51,505 nucleotides of DNA, from the NCBI GenBank assembly GCA_025352065.1, contig JANXUC010000046.1:1-51505 (forward strand), read 5' to 3'. Source of the DNA: Acidobacteriaceae bacterium. Its GTDB lineage: Bacteria; Acidobacteriota; Terriglobia; Terriglobales; Acidobacteriaceae. Positions 6,251 through 15,503 of the stretch are shown piece after piece. The first letter of the stretch is position 1. Every line of letters starts with the position of its first letter. The notes under the pieces were generated by a model. The model was not told the origin of the DNA. It worked only from the letters and a program-made list of their open reading frames with translations, and searched no databases. A program made the position numbers and the translations under genes.

Positions 6251-7864
6251 CTACACCACAACGGCCTCCCGATACTCTCCAAAGACTTTGCGCAAGGTAT
6301 CGGAAATCTCGCCGACAGTTGCGTAGGCTTCCACGGCGGTTAGGATTTGGGGCATCAGATTTCCGCCTGCACGGGCTGTTTCTTCGACGGCGAGAAGCGC
6401 TTCCTGCCAAGGTTTCGGATTGCGTCGTATACGTAACGCTCGTACGCGTTCGATCTGCTTCGGCTCCAGCGCCGGATCGATATGTTGGATCGGTACAGCC
6501 TTTTCTTCGTCCACCTTGAAGCGGTTTACGCCTACGACAACGGCTTCTTCGTGGTCGATGGACTTCTGATATTCATACGCGGCATTCTGGATTTCCTGCT
6601 GCACGTAGCCGCGCTCAATCGCCTTCAGCATCCCGCCCATGGCTTCGATTTTCTCTAAGTAAGCCAGCGCCCGTTTTTCCATCTCGTCCGTCAACGATTC
6701 GATGTAGTACGATCCCGCCAGCGGATCAATCGTATTTGGAACCCCGGTTTCATAACCGACAATCTGCTGCGTGCGCAACGCAATGCGCGCCGCGTTTTCT
6801 GTTGGCAGCGCCAGCGCCTCGTCGAACGAATTCGTATGTAGCGACTGCGTTCCGCCCAGCACTGCCGCCATCGCCTGCAGAGCCGTTCGGACAATATTGT
6901 TTTCCGGCTGCTGGGCCGTCAGAGTCGATCCCGCCGTCTGCGTATGAAACCGCAGCATCCACGACTTCGGATTTTTCGCCTGAAATTTTTCTTTCATAAT
7001 GCGCGCCCACATCCTTCGCGCACATCGGAATTTCGCAACCTCTTCCAGAAAGTTGTTGTGTGCGTTGAAGAAGAACGACAACCGCGGCGCAAACTTATCG
7101 ATATCCAAACCCACCCCGAGAGCAGCTTCTACGTAGGCAATCCCGTCGCCCAGGGTAAACGCAACTTCCTGCACCGCTGTCGATCCCGCTTCACGCATGT
7201 GGTAACCGGAAATCGAAATTGTGTTCCATTCCGGAACATTTTCATTCGTCCAGGCAAACATATCGGTAATGATCCGCATGGCTTGCGACGGCGGATAAAT
7301 ATACGTGCCCCGCGCGATGTATTCCTTCAGGACATCGTTCTGCACAGTTCCAGAAAGCAGACGGATATCCACGCCCTGCCGCCGCGCCACTGCTACATAC
7401 AGCGCCAGCAGAATCGACGCCGTAGCGTTGATCGTCATCGACGTCGAAATCTCCGTCAGGTCAATTCCGTCAAACAGCCGCTGCATATCTTCGACCGAAT
7501 CAATAGCCACCCCAACTTTGCCAACTTCCCCCATGGCCAGCGCGTGATCGGAATCCATTCCAATCTGCGTGGGCAAATCGAACGCCACGGAAAGCCCCGT
7601 CGTACCCTGCGATAGCAAATATTTGTAGCGCTTGTTCGATTCCTCGGCGTCGCCCATGCCCGCGTACTGCCGCATGGTCCACAAACGCCCGCGATACATC
7701 GTCGACTGCACGCCGCGGGTGAAGGGATACTGCCCGGGATAGCCAACCGAATTGTCAGTATTGGAACCAGCCGAATCCGCCGGAACGTAAACAGTTTGCA
7801 CTGGAATGTGCGAAGAGGTTTCTATAAGAGGCGCCGTCGTCGGAATCGTACCTTTATGCTCCAT
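6251..7864 (-). CDS. Methylmalonyl-CoA mutase, large (catalytic barrel) subunit
   Basis: A 537 aa TIM-barrel chain of a B12-dependent acyl-CoA mutase that interconverts methylmalonyl-CoA and succinyl-CoA. Family motifs include [34 protein letters not shown] and [10 protein letters not shown]. By alignment in memory to the Propionibacterium enzyme, Y67 and R185 match the Tyr89/Arg207 pair that reads the methylmalonyl carboxylate, Q175 matches Gln197 and H222 matches His244. This favours methylmalonyl- over isobutyryl-CoA. The C-terminal B12-binding domain is absent, so a separate small subunit must be encoded elsewhere. ATG 7864 follows GGAAGGCAGG; a TTG at 7882 is an alternative. A HAD gene lies 45 bases upstream on the same strand. 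Confidence 0.93.
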   Translation of the reverse strand: MEHKGTIPTTAPLIETSSHIPVQTVYVPADSAGSNTDNSVGYPGQYPFTRGVQSTMYRGRLWTMRQYAGMGDAEESNKRYKYLLSQGTTGLSVAFDLPTQIGMDSDHALAMGEVGKVGVAIDSVEDMQRLFDGIDLTEISTSMTINATASILLALYVAVARRQGVDIRLLSGTVQNDVLKEYIARGTYIYPPSQAMRIITDMFAWTNENVPEWNTISISGYHMREAGSTAVQEVAFTLGDGIAYVEAALGVGLDIDKFAPRLSFFFNAHNNFLEEVAKFRCARRMWARIMKEKFQAKNPKSWMLRFHTQTAGSTLTAQQPENNIVRTALQAMAAVLGGTQSLHTNSFDEALALPTENAARIALRTQQIVGYETGVPNTIDPLAGSYYIESLTDEMEKRALAYLEKIEAMGGMLKAIERGYVQQEIQNAAYEYQKSIDHEEAVVVGVNRFKVDEEKAVPIQHIDPALEPKQIERVRALRIRRNPKPWQEALLAVEETARAGGNLMPQILTAVEAYATVGEISDTLRKVFGEYREAVVV

Positions 7865-7909
7865 CGTGGTCCTGCCTTCCAAACTCCCTCGCGAAAGATG
7901 ACGCTTCCA

Positions 7910-8584
7910 TCAAACCGAAAGAGCCATCACTTCATCCGGCATCGGCAAATCAAACTGGTCGCGCACCAGCGGCAGCGTACTCTCGGCCGTCTCGAACACC
8001 AGGCTATGCATCCCCAACCGACGCGCGCCTTCCACGTTATGCGGCTTATCGTCGAGAAACAAAACTTCTTCCGGAGCCAACTGCAACCGAATCAGGCAGT
8101 TCCGGTAAATCTCTTCCTCCGGCTTCACGCTGCGTATGTCGCAGGAGAAAATCATGGGGTCAAACACTGAAAGCCATTTCCGATTCTTGACCAGAAACAA
8201 GCTGACTTCCAGCGGCATGTTGGAGAGCAGCGCGATCCGCACACCAGCCAAACGCAACTGGTCCACCCACCGCAACATCACAGGATTAGGATTGGCCCAG
8301 CCCTCACTGTCAACTCGGTAAAGTTCTTCGAGAACTCGCGGCGTCAGCATTGATGCCTGTGCGCTCGCCACCGACTCCCAGTAAGACTTTCCATTCAAGT
8401 CCGCGCGGTCGTAGGCGAGGCGCGAATTCCAGTAATGTTCGGTGAAAACATCCAGCGGCAAATTGCACAGCCGCGCCATTTCTTCAGTAGCACCGTGTGC
8501 CTGGTTTAGGCTAAGAACATTGCCGTAGTCGAAAACCACGGCTTGCACTTTTATCTTTTCGCTCTTCAAATCGTGAGTCTCCAA
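7910..8584 (-). CDS. HAD-superfamily hydrolase (YihX-like phosphatase)
   Basis: A haloacid dehalogenase-fold hydrolase, likely a small-molecule phosphatase. Motif I is VVFDYGNVL, with the nucleophile Asp followed by Gly instead of the second Asp, as in YihX-like members. Motif II is IALLSNMP, a Lys follows in RSVKPEEEIY, and motif IV is VLFLDDKPHNVEGA. The start is uncertain: no ATG lies between the end of the upstream gene and motif I. TTG at 8584 or GTG at 8548 are the plausible starts; the long frame from 8710 would overlap the upstream gene by 82 bases. It lies between a membrane protein and the mutase on the same strand. Confidence 0.85.
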   Translation of the reverse strand: METHDLKSEKIKVQAVVFDYGNVLSLNQAHGATEEMARLCNLPLDVFTEHYWNSRLAYDRADLNGKSYWESVASAQASMLTPRVLEELYRVDSEGWANPNPVMLRWVDQLRLAGVRIALLSNMPLEVSLFLVKNRKWLSVFDPMIFSCDIRSVKPEEEIYRNCLIRLQLAPEEVLFLDDKPHNVEGARRLGMHSLVFETAESTLPLVRDQFDLPMPDEVMALSV

Positions 8585-8628
8585 ATTTGGCGCTGCTTTC
8601 TTCCAACGAACTTTGTGGCAGGAACCCT

Positions 8629-8964
8629 CTAACCCCGCCGCTTCCGGGCCCGCCAAAACGATGTCACCCCAAAATACACAAACACCAGTATTAGCACCCC
8701 AGCCGCCCAAACTTTGTTCATGTTCACCGGGTCGGCTCCAACTTTATGGTATTCCCGAAAAGCCGCCGTTCCGCCCAGAAGCGCCAAGACAAAGAAAACA
8801 AATCCAGTTACTTCCAGCCACAGGACATGGAAAACTCGCGCAAACGACGACGACGCAGCTCGCGCGCCGGACCAAAGCGCTGCCCCCAACCTGGTGCGCC
8901 CAGCCTGCTGGGTCACCACCCGGGCCGCGAAGCCAATCTTTCTCGCCGTGGATGCATTTCCCAT
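8629..8964 (-). CDS. Small two-helix membrane protein, unknown function
   Basis: A 111 aa protein with two clear membrane segments: residues about 46-72 (VFHVLWLEVTGFVFFVLALL and on) and about 84-103 (VWAAGVLILVFVYFGVTSFW). It has a basic C-terminus (RARKRRG) and an N-terminus rich in small residues. No enzyme motif is seen. It heads a minus-strand run with the HAD hydrolase and mutase. Hydrophobic layout and lack of a better frame on either strand make it likely a real gene. Confidence 0.65.
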   Translation of the reverse strand: MGNASTARKIGFAARVVTQQAGRTRLGAALWSGARAASSSFARVFHVLWLEVTGFVFFVLALLGGTAAFREYHKVGADPVNMNKVWAAGVLILVFVYFGVTSFWRARKRRG

Positions 8965-9061
8965 GGATGAATTCTAACAAGGTCCGGGTTACAATAAATC
9001 ACTTGATTTCCGCTCCCCATCGGAACAAGTTTGGGGCACCTGGCATCTAAAGGAATTGTGC

Positions 9062-9083
9062 GGCGACGGAGTCGGCTCCGTCC
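9062..9083. repeat. Family C short hairpin repeat
   Basis: GGCGACGGAGTCGGCTCCGTCC, where GACGGAG pairs with CTCCGTC. It lies 13 bases before the start of the gene at 9096. A sister copy (GGCGACGGAGTTTGCTCCGTCG) is at 31995, and a shorter core GGAGTCGGCTCC is at 4649. Confidence 0.7.
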
Positions 9084-9095
9084 GGGAGGCAGGAA

Positions 9096-9380
9096 ATGGA
9101 TCAACAACTGAAACGGCTCATGAAGGACCTCGGCGAAGCTATCAACGAATCGCTGGCCGATTCCGATCAGATTTCCGAAGTCGTCTCCCGTATCAAAGAT
9201 GGCGGCTACGATATCTTCCTCGTCCTCGAAGCCACCATCGGCCTCTCCAAACAGGGAGCCAAGCCCGGCGAAAGCGAAATCGAATCCATTACCATGCGGA
9301 CGAATTCCTCGTTGACGCTGAACGATCAGGATCAGAAGTTCCTGAAATCTTTGCGCATTAAGGTCGAGAGCACGGAGTAG
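9096..9380 (+). CDS. Conserved small cytosolic protein, unknown function
   Basis: A 94 aa acidic protein beginning DQQLKRLMKDLGEAI, with an amphipathic helical first half and a possible strand region ending FLKSLRIKVES. No known motif, signal peptide or membrane helix is visible. A good ribosome site (GGAGGCAGGAA) precedes the ATG. It is followed 12 bases later by the secreted HEXXH protein, so co-transcription is likely, but no shared role can be read. Confidence 0.7.
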   Translation: MDQQLKRLMKDLGEAINESLADSDQISEVVSRIKDGGYDIFLVLEATIGLSKQGAKPGESEIESITMRTNSSLTLNDQDQKFLKSLRIKVESTE

Positions 9381-9392
9381 AAACCCAATCGA

Positions 9393-11252
9393 ATGCCATT
9401 GCATAAGCATAAGAAGACACTGTTGCTTCTTGCCGTGCTTGCGCTTGCCTGCACTGGCCTTGCCGACGAAACTCCCTGGCGTGAAGTGCGTAGTCCGCAT
9501 TTCCGCGTGATCACGAATGGCAGCGACAGTGCCGGTCGCCAGGTCGCACGCGAGTTCGAACGGATGCGCGAAGTGTTTGCCTCGCAGTTTCCCACATTTC
9601 GCCTTGATTCTCCGGCACCCCTGTTGATTCTGGCTCCGCAAGACGAGCCCACCACAAAGAAACTATTGCCCCAATTTTGGGCTTCGAAGTTGTCGAAACC
9701 GGCCGGATTGTACTTGCACGGATGGGAGAGGCAGTTTGCTGTCGTGCGCCTCGATGCAGTCGGCTCCGACCGCGTGTCACCCGACAGGTACGCTGTGGTC
9801 TATCACGAGTACGTTCACAGCATTCTTCACTTGAACTTTCGGTGGCTTCCAACTTGGCTGGACGAGGGATTGGCCGAATTCTATGGATACACCCGGTTTG
9901 AAGACAAGAACACCTTCATCGGCGCGCCTCCCCGAAATATCCAAATAATTCGGACTCTGGACTCGCGAGCTTCTCTCCCGCTCGAAACGTTCCTGGCGCG
10001 TCGCGGATCGTTTAGCCACGACGATAGAGACACCGCCATGTTCTACGCTCAAAGCTGGGCGCTAACGCACTACTTGACCCTGGGCCCCGGTATGGAAAAT
10101 GGCGCCCTCCTCTCTCGCTTTTTTGCGGCGATCCAGACTGGTACAGAGCAGAAGAAAGCGTTTCAGGATACCTTTGGCCCGTTCGAGAAAGTGCAGAATG
10201 GTTTCGATCAGTATCTGAGGAGGTTCACTTTTTCCGCAGGAGTCCTTCCTAGTCCTCCTCGATCCGAAGACAAGGCGTACGAATCGCGGATGCTTACCGT
10301 TGCTGAAACGGAATCTGAAATCGCAACTTTCTACGCTGGCACCAACCAGCGGAAGCTCGCCCTGGAACCCGCGCAGAACGCGGTCAAAACTGATGCCAAA
10401 ATCGCGTTGGCGCATGAGACCCTCGGGTCCTTGGCCTTGAACGAAGGCAACGACCAGGAGGCCGTCGGCGAGTTCTCGAAGGCGGTGGAACTCGATCCCA
10501 AGATGTACCTTTCACTTTTCGCCAAAACAATGCTGTCTCCGCTGCCCCATTCGACCACCAAAGCGGACCGCGACAAGTTCCAAGGCGAGCTAATGAAGGT
10601 ACTCGACGTCAATCCCCATTTCGCTCCCGCATTCGTCGAACTCGCAAAGCTGTTCGTCGCGGAGGGAGATCTTCTTCACGCCCTTGCCATGGCACGTGTT
10701 GCCGAGAAGTTTGAGCCCTCCCGCTCCGGTTACCATATTCTGACCGGCCAAATTCTCCTCCGCGCCGGACACCCCGTCGAAGCCAGTTCTGCAGCGGACT
10801 ATGTCGCCAGCCGTTGGTTCGGTCCCGACCATGACGAGGCGATGGAACTCTGGAACAGCGTACCGCCCGCACAGAGAGCTTCCGCGACCCAACCGGATGT
10901 GACCCTAGTCAGCCCTGACCTGCGCACCGCCGAAGGCACAATCAAATCCGTCACCTGCGCCGACCCAATTATGACCCTGACCATCGAGCAAGCTGGTCAG
11001 CCGCTTACCTTCCGCTACGACCTCCACCACGGCATGCTGGGCTACTCCGACACCCTATGGGTTGGCCGATCCCATTTCACGCCCTGTTTCCACACCGTTG
11101 GCGTTCGCGCCGTCGTGCGCTACAAGCCCGCCGCCGACAAGTCCATCACTGGAGATGCGGTGAACATCGGCTTCCGCGACGACCTACCTGCCGCAATTCC
11201 GACGCCCGAAAAAGCGCCCGCCCATGCGGATTCCGCTGCAAATTCCAAATAG
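9393..11252 (+). CDS. Secreted HEXXH protein with TPR repeats (DUF1570-like)
   Basis: A 619 aa exported protein with a signal peptide (LLLLAVLALACTGLADE, cleavage near residue 24). Residues about 31-260 form a peptidase-MA/gluzincin-like domain with H138-E-Y-V-H142 and a downstream WLDEGLAEFYG stretch, whose Glu near 162 is a likely third zinc ligand. From about residue 315 to 480 come TPR-like helical pairs (LALEPAQNAVKTD, AHETLGSLALNEGND, AVGEFSKAVELDP). The tail after 490 is beta-rich and unassigned. Peptidase activity is predicted from the complete zinc motif. It sits 108 bases before a second exported metallopeptidase on the same strand. Confidence 0.82.
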   Translation: MPLHKHKKTLLLLAVLALACTGLADETPWREVRSPHFRVITNGSDSAGRQVAREFERMREVFASQFPTFRLDSPAPLLILAPQDEPTTKKLLPQFWASKLSKPAGLYLHGWERQFAVVRLDAVGSDRVSPDRYAVVYHEYVHSILHLNFRWLPTWLDEGLAEFYGYTRFEDKNTFIGAPPRNIQIIRTLDSRASLPLETFLARRGSFSHDDRDTAMFYAQSWALTHYLTLGPGMENGALLSRFFAAIQTGTEQKKAFQDTFGPFEKVQNGFDQYLRRFTFSAGVLPSPPRSEDKAYESRMLTVAETESEIATFYAGTNQRKLALEPAQNAVKTDAKIALAHETLGSLALNEGNDQEAVGEFSKAVELDPKMYLSLFAKTMLSPLPHSTTKADRDKFQGELMKVLDVNPHFAPAFVELAKLFVAEGDLLHALAMARVAEKFEPSRSGYHILTGQILLRAGHPVEASSAADYVASRWFGPDHDEAMELWNSVPPAQRASATQPDVTLVSPDLRTAEGTIKSVTCADPIMTLTIEQAGQPLTFRYDLHHGMLGYSDTLWVGRSHFTPCFHTVGVRAVVRYKPAADKSITGDAVNIGFRDDLPAAIPTPEKAPAHADSAANSK

Positions 11253-11360
11253 GACGTCGTCGACGCAACGGGCACCTCCAAGGAAACAGGTCCGCAAACG
11301 TCCGATGCGTGTCCTTCCATTTCGATATTCTGAATAGTCCACGCTCGTCATGGAGGCAAC

Positions 11361-13379
11361 ATGCAGACCTCGCGATCTTTTCTTCGCACTGCGGCGCTAC
11401 TCGCGATCTTCGCAATTGCAGCTTTCTTTAGCAGAGCCCCAGCGGTCGCTCAAAACACAAGCGCGAATGACATCGACCGTTCCATCAAGCCCGGTGACGA
11501 CTTCTACCAATACGCCAATGGCAGCTGGCTGAAAATCGCAGCCACACCTGCCAACCCTCCGGGTTACGACACGCGCACCATGCTGCGAGAAAGGACAGCT
11601 CAGCGTGTGCGCGATCTCATTCAAGAAGCGTTCGCGTCCCACTCCGCCAAGGGTAGCGACTCGCAAAAAGTGAGAGACTACTTCGGCAGTTTCATGGATA
11701 TCGACAGCATCGAGGCCAAGAAGCTGACACCACTCGCCGACGAAACCGCCAAAATTTCAGCCATCACAAACAAAACTTCGCTGTCGGCCTATCTCGGCAC
11801 CACGTTAAATGGCGAAGTTGAAGGGCTCATTGCCAACGCCGACCATATTTTCGGCCTGTGGATCAACCAGGGCTTCGACGACGCCGACCACAATGTCGTC
11901 CACCTGTGGCAGGGCGGTCTCGGAATGCTCCAGCGTGACAATTACCTTGACCCCTCATCCCAAATTGCGGAGCTGCGCGCCCAATACCAAGCACACATCG
12001 CTGCGGTCTTGAAAATAGCGGGCGTGGCAGAATCCGAGACCAAGGCGGGGCGCGTTCTTTCGCTGGAAACCCAGATTGCAAAAGCCTTCGCGCCCGACTC
12101 CGACGCTGCCGACGTCTTCAAACAGAACAATCCGTGGAAACGCGCCGACTTCAGCGCCAAGGCCCCGGGCATGGACTGGGACGCCTATTTCGAAGCAGCC
12201 GGCCTCGCACAACAACCCGATTTCATTGTTTGGCAGCCATCAGCCGTAACCGGCGTCTCCGCACTAGTAGCCAGTGAGAGTGTCGAAAACATCGACGCAT
12301 GGAAGGACTACCTCCGGTTTCACCTGGTCGAGCATTACGCCAGTGTCCTCCCCAAGGCCGCACGCCAGCAGACACCAGACCGCAACAAGTTAGCCGTCGA
12401 CGCCACCAACGGCGCTTTAGGCCAGGCGGTCGGCCAGATCTACACGCAACGCTATTTCCCGCCTGCAGCGAAGGCCAAAGCGCAAGCCATGGTCGCCGAT
12501 TTAATCTCCGCATATCGCTCTCGCATTCCAAATCTTGCGTGGATGTCGTCTCAGACCAAGCAAAAAGCCTTGGCTAAACTGGCCGCGCTGGAAGTGATCG
12601 TCGGCTATCCCGACACATGGATCGACTATTCGGCGCTCGACGTGGTGCGCGGAGACGCCTTCGGAAATATGTGCCGCGCGGAAGCCTTTCTTCGTGAACG
12701 CAACCTGGCCAAGCTCCAGCAACCGGTCGATCCCATCGAGTGGCCCATCAACCCGCAAATCCCGGGCGCGTTCATCATGTTCAGCCCCAATGCAGAGTTT
12801 TTCTCCGCCGCCATCCTGCAGCCGCCGTATTTCGACAGCGAGGGCGACACAGCTTCCAACTACGGCTCGGCGGGTGCTGGCATGGCCCACGAAATCAGCC
12901 ACAGTTTCGACCAACTAGGCAATATTTACGACGCCAAAGGCCGTCTCGGCGACTGGTGGACCGCAGAGGACCGAACCGCATACCACGCGGCCGCAGAGAA
13001 GCTAGCGTCGCAATTCGACGCTTACTGCCCGCTCGCCGATCTTTGTGTCAAAGGCAAGCAGGTCTTAGGGGAGAATATCGCTGACCTAGCAGGCTTGCTG
13101 GTCGCGCACGACGCCTACATCCTGTCGCTGCAAGGCAAGCCCGATGCCGTGATCGGCGGACTGAGTGGCGAACAACGTTTCTTCCTGGCCTTCGCCCAGC
13201 GCTGGCGGAAAATCCAGGACGAAGCCGCTCTGCACAAGCAGATCGCAACCGACACCCATTCGCCAGGAAAATATCGCAGCGATACAGTACGCAATGTCGA
13301 CGCTTGGTACAAAGCCTACGACATCGCACCCAGCGACAAGCTCTATATGAAGCCCGAAGATCGGGTTAGGATCTGGTGA
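11361..13379 (+). CDS. M13-family (neprilysin/PepO-like) metalloendopeptidase
   Basis: A 672 aa exported zinc endopeptidase that cuts oligopeptides in the periplasm or outside. The signal peptide is residues 1-31 (AALLAIFAIAAFFSRAPAVAQ region). The DDFYQYANGSW motif near the mature N-terminus is typical of M13. The zinc site is HEISH at 510-514 and the third ligand lies in ENIADLAG (E571). The substrate-binding segment before it reads NAEFFSAAILQPP. GGAGG four bases before ATG sets the start. Downstream lies a large nested palindrome separating it from a convergent amidohydrolase. Confidence 0.94.
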   Translation: MQTSRSFLRTAALLAIFAIAAFFSRAPAVAQNTSANDIDRSIKPGDDFYQYANGSWLKIAATPANPPGYDTRTMLRERTAQRVRDLIQEAFASHSAKGSDSQKVRDYFGSFMDIDSIEAKKLTPLADETAKISAITNKTSLSAYLGTTLNGEVEGLIANADHIFGLWINQGFDDADHNVVHLWQGGLGMLQRDNYLDPSSQIAELRAQYQAHIAAVLKIAGVAESETKAGRVLSLETQIAKAFAPDSDAADVFKQNNPWKRADFSAKAPGMDWDAYFEAAGLAQQPDFIVWQPSAVTGVSALVASESVENIDAWKDYLRFHLVEHYASVLPKAARQQTPDRNKLAVDATNGALGQAVGQIYTQRYFPPAAKAKAQAMVADLISAYRSRIPNLAWMSSQTKQKALAKLAALEVIVGYPDTWIDYSALDVVRGDAFGNMCRAEAFLRERNLAKLQQPVDPIEWPINPQIPGAFIMFSPNAEFFSAAILQPPYFDSEGDTASNYGSAGAGMAHEISHSFDQLGNIYDAKGRLGDWWTAEDRTAYHAAAEKLASQFDAYCPLADLCVKGKQVLGENIADLAGLLVAHDAYILSLQGKPDAVIGGLSGEQRFFLAFAQRWRKIQDEAALHKQIATDTHSPGKYRSDTVRNVDAWYKAYDIAPSDKLYMKPEDRVRIW

Positions 13380-13413
13380 CCCGCCCCCAGATGGCTGGAA
13401 ATGCGTGGATTGA

Positions 13414-13657
13414 CTTAGGCCGCGTTTCATAAATATTAGCCTGCACCCTGTCATTCTGAGAGCCTTTGACTTTATTGTCTGTTCCGAAAACCAACGCTGA
13501 AAACAAACAACTTACGCGCCTAAAAACCGCGTAATTTGAATAAAGTCACAGCCTCGGAGCGCAGCGAAGAATCCCTGTAAACATCCACAGTCGCCAAGGC
13601 AGCAGGGATTTTTCGCTGCGCTCAGAATGACAAATTCGTATTTATGAAACAGCCTTT
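13414..13657. repeat. Three-level nested palindrome between convergent genes
   Basis: Outer arms: TTAGGCCGCGTTTCATAAATA (13415-13435) against TATTTATGAAACAGCCT (13639-13655 region), inverted. Middle arms: a family A repeat, TGTCATTCTGAG at about 13449-13460 and CTCAGAATGACA at 13621-13632, with GCGCAGCGAAGAATCC pairing with GGATTTTTCGCTGCGC. Inside the left family A arm sits a further element of about 96 bases with its own inverted ends. It lies between the stops of the M13 peptidase and the opposing amidohydrolase. Confidence 0.75.
13461..13556. mobile_element. MITE-like insertion inside a family A repeat arm
   Basis: About 96 bases interrupt the family A arm between TTCTGAG and GAGCGCAGCG. 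Its ends AGCCTTTGACTTTATT and AATAAAGTCACAGCCT match as inverted repeats at 14 of 16 positions. A GAG triplet stands on both sides, possibly a 3-base target duplication. The centre holds TTACGCG-CCTAAAAAC-CGCGTAA, a perfect 7-base stem. There is no coding capacity, so movement would need a transposase in trans. Confidence 0.6.
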
Positions 13658-13712
13658 AGTTTCTTCTATTGGAACTCGGCCGCCCGATAGCTATCGCGGC
13701 CCCCCATCACCG

Positions 13713-15347
13713 TCAGCAACACTTTGTCTTCAGAATGTTTTCCGGCGGACCGCTCAGAATGTCTTCCGACAGCACCACAAAATCCGCCAACTTGCCTGCC
13801 GTCAGGGTTCCCTTTACGTTCTCGTCGAAACTGGCATAGGCGCCATCGCGCGTAAAATGCCGCAGTGCCGCTTCCACGGAAATTCGATTCTCCGGATACC
13901 AGCCCCCTGCGGGAGTCCCCTCCGGCGTCTTGCGTGCGACCGCACAGTAAATCCCGCGCAGCGCCTCATGCGAAAACACTGGATGATCGCTGCCAAACGC
14001 CTGCATCGCTCCCGCATCGTCAATCAGTTTGAACGCATTGGCGTGAGAAGCCCGCGCCGGACCTAGCAGTACGGCGTAGTTATTCAACGTTGTGTCATCG
14101 GGATTCGCAAACAGCGCCTGCGTCGAAGCAATCACACCGAGTTGTTTGAAGCGCGGCAGGTCGTCCAATCGAGGCACTTCCATATGCTCCACGCGATGCC
14201 GTCGTCCTGAACTGCCGTTCGTTTTCGCGGCATACTCGAACGAATCCAGTGCCATGTGGATAGCCTTATCGCCAATGGCATGTAGCATGATTTGCAAACC
14301 CGCCTTGTCATACGCGGCCGCAGCCTGATTCAGCTCCTCCTGCGTCCACATGGGAATTCCGGTCCCGCCACCAACATACGGCTCGAACATTGCCGCCGTC
14401 CGCGCATCCACGGTCCCGTCCAGCATGCCCTTGGCGCAACCAAACTTCAGCACCGGGCCCTTAAATTGATCGCGCTGCGATTGAAACAGTTCTAAATCCG
14501 CAGCGTTGGGATTCTTCCTGAACGGAACCGACATGTAGAAGCGAACTTTCATGCCGCCTTCCGCCAACACGCGCAAAAACGCGGATTCGTCGTCTCCCCA
14601 ACCCTGCGAGACTTCCTGCAACGACGTCAGCCCATACGAAGCCGCCTCGTCCAGCGTCTTCTTTAGCGCGAGGTAGCGATCCTCCGCCGAGGGTTCCGGA
14701 ATATGCTCTGCCACCAACCCCACCGCAGATTCCTTCAACTCCCCCGTAAGTTCGCCGTGCGCGTCGCGCTCAATGCGTCCGTTCACCGGATCCGGCGTAT
14801 CCCGCGTGACTCCCGCCAGCGCCAGTGCCTTCGAGTTCGCCACACCCATGTGCCCATCGCGTTCCCAAATAAAAACAGGACGGTCCGGCATCACCGCATC
14901 CAGATATTTCTTCTCCGGCAACTTTCCCGGAAACGCCGAATATCCCCAGCCTCGCCCCGTAATCCATGCCTTCGCCGGATGAGCCTGGGCATAGCGAACC
15001 AACCGCTGCTGCAAATCCGCAACATCGGCAGAGTCCACCAGATCCGCATGATCGCTGGAAGAAAAATGCCAGTGCGCATCATTGAAGCCCGGCACCAGCA
15101 AGCGCCCGTGCAAATCCACGATCGCCGTATCAGCAGCAGCCAGCTTACGAATTTCGGCATTCGATCCGACCGCTAAAAGCTTGTCCCCCCGCACAGCCAG
15201 CGCTTCCGCCAGCGGATGGGCCTCATCGGCCGTCCAGATATTGCCGTTCACAAAAATCCGGTCGGTATGGTCCGCGGCGAAGGCAGGACTAGGCGCGACC
15301 TGTGTCGCCCAAAATAGTGCTGACAGCAGCAGCAAAGGCTTACGCAT
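13713..15347 (-). CDS. Exported YtcJ-like amidohydrolase (amidohydrolase_3)
   Basis: A 544 aa metal-dependent hydrolase of the TIM-barrel amidohydrolase superfamily, subfamily with YtcJ and NfdA. The signal peptide spans residues 1-25 (LLLLSALFWATQVAPSPAFA). The N-terminal beta-sandwich has DRIFVNGNIWT, then LLVPGFNDAHWHF gives the HxH metal pair. Later histidines occur in MLHAIGDKA and HRVEHMEV, and ASFDENVKGTLTAGKLADFVV closes the barrel. ATG 15347 is preceded by GGAG at proper spacing; the longer frame to 15410 reads through a repeat. The substrate is probably an N-acyl, urea-like or ester compound, not resolvable here. Confidence 0.9.
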   Translation of the reverse strand: MRKPLLLLSALFWATQVAPSPAFAADHTDRIFVNGNIWTADEAHPLAEALAVRGDKLLAVGSNAEIRKLAAADTAIVDLHGRLLVPGFNDAHWHFSSSDHADLVDSADVADLQQRLVRYAQAHPAKAWITGRGWGYSAFPGKLPEKKYLDAVMPDRPVFIWERDGHMGVANSKALALAGVTRDTPDPVNGRIERDAHGELTGELKESAVGLVAEHIPEPSAEDRYLALKKTLDEAASYGLTSLQEVSQGWGDDESAFLRVLAEGGMKVRFYMSVPFRKNPNAADLELFQSQRDQFKGPVLKFGCAKGMLDGTVDARTAAMFEPYVGGGTGIPMWTQEELNQAAAAYDKAGLQIMLHAIGDKAIHMALDSFEYAAKTNGSSGRRHRVEHMEVPRLDDLPRFKQLGVIASTQALFANPDDTTLNNYAVLLGPARASHANAFKLIDDAGAMQAFGSDHPVFSHEALRGIYCAVARKTPEGTPAGGWYPENRISVEAALRHFTRDGAYASFDENVKGTLTAGKLADFVVLSEDILSGPPENILKTKCC

Positions 15348-15395
15348 GATTTCTCCGTTCTTCACGATTGGACACGCCTTGGACAATTTTGGATT

Positions 15396-15480
15396 TGTCA
15401 TTCCGAGCACAGCGAGGAATCCCTTTCAAATACCAACAGCCTGTGGCAATTAAGGACTCTTCGCTCCGCGCAGAATGACA
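15396..15480. repeat. Family A palindromic repeat
   Basis: TGTCATTCCGAGCACAGCGA at the left and TCGCTCCGCGCAGAATGACA at the right form the inverted arms, with AGGAATCCC opposite AGGACTC and a loop containing CCAACAGCCTGTGG. It lies between the DinB-like gene and the amidohydrolase (both minus strand). Confidence 0.85.
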
Positions 15481-15503
15481 AGACTGCACGGAACGCGGCT
15501 GCA

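Noticed and set aside
6944-7615. 223-codon plus-strand frame
   Set aside because: Antisense shadow of the mutase gene; rich in Arg/His as such shadows are.
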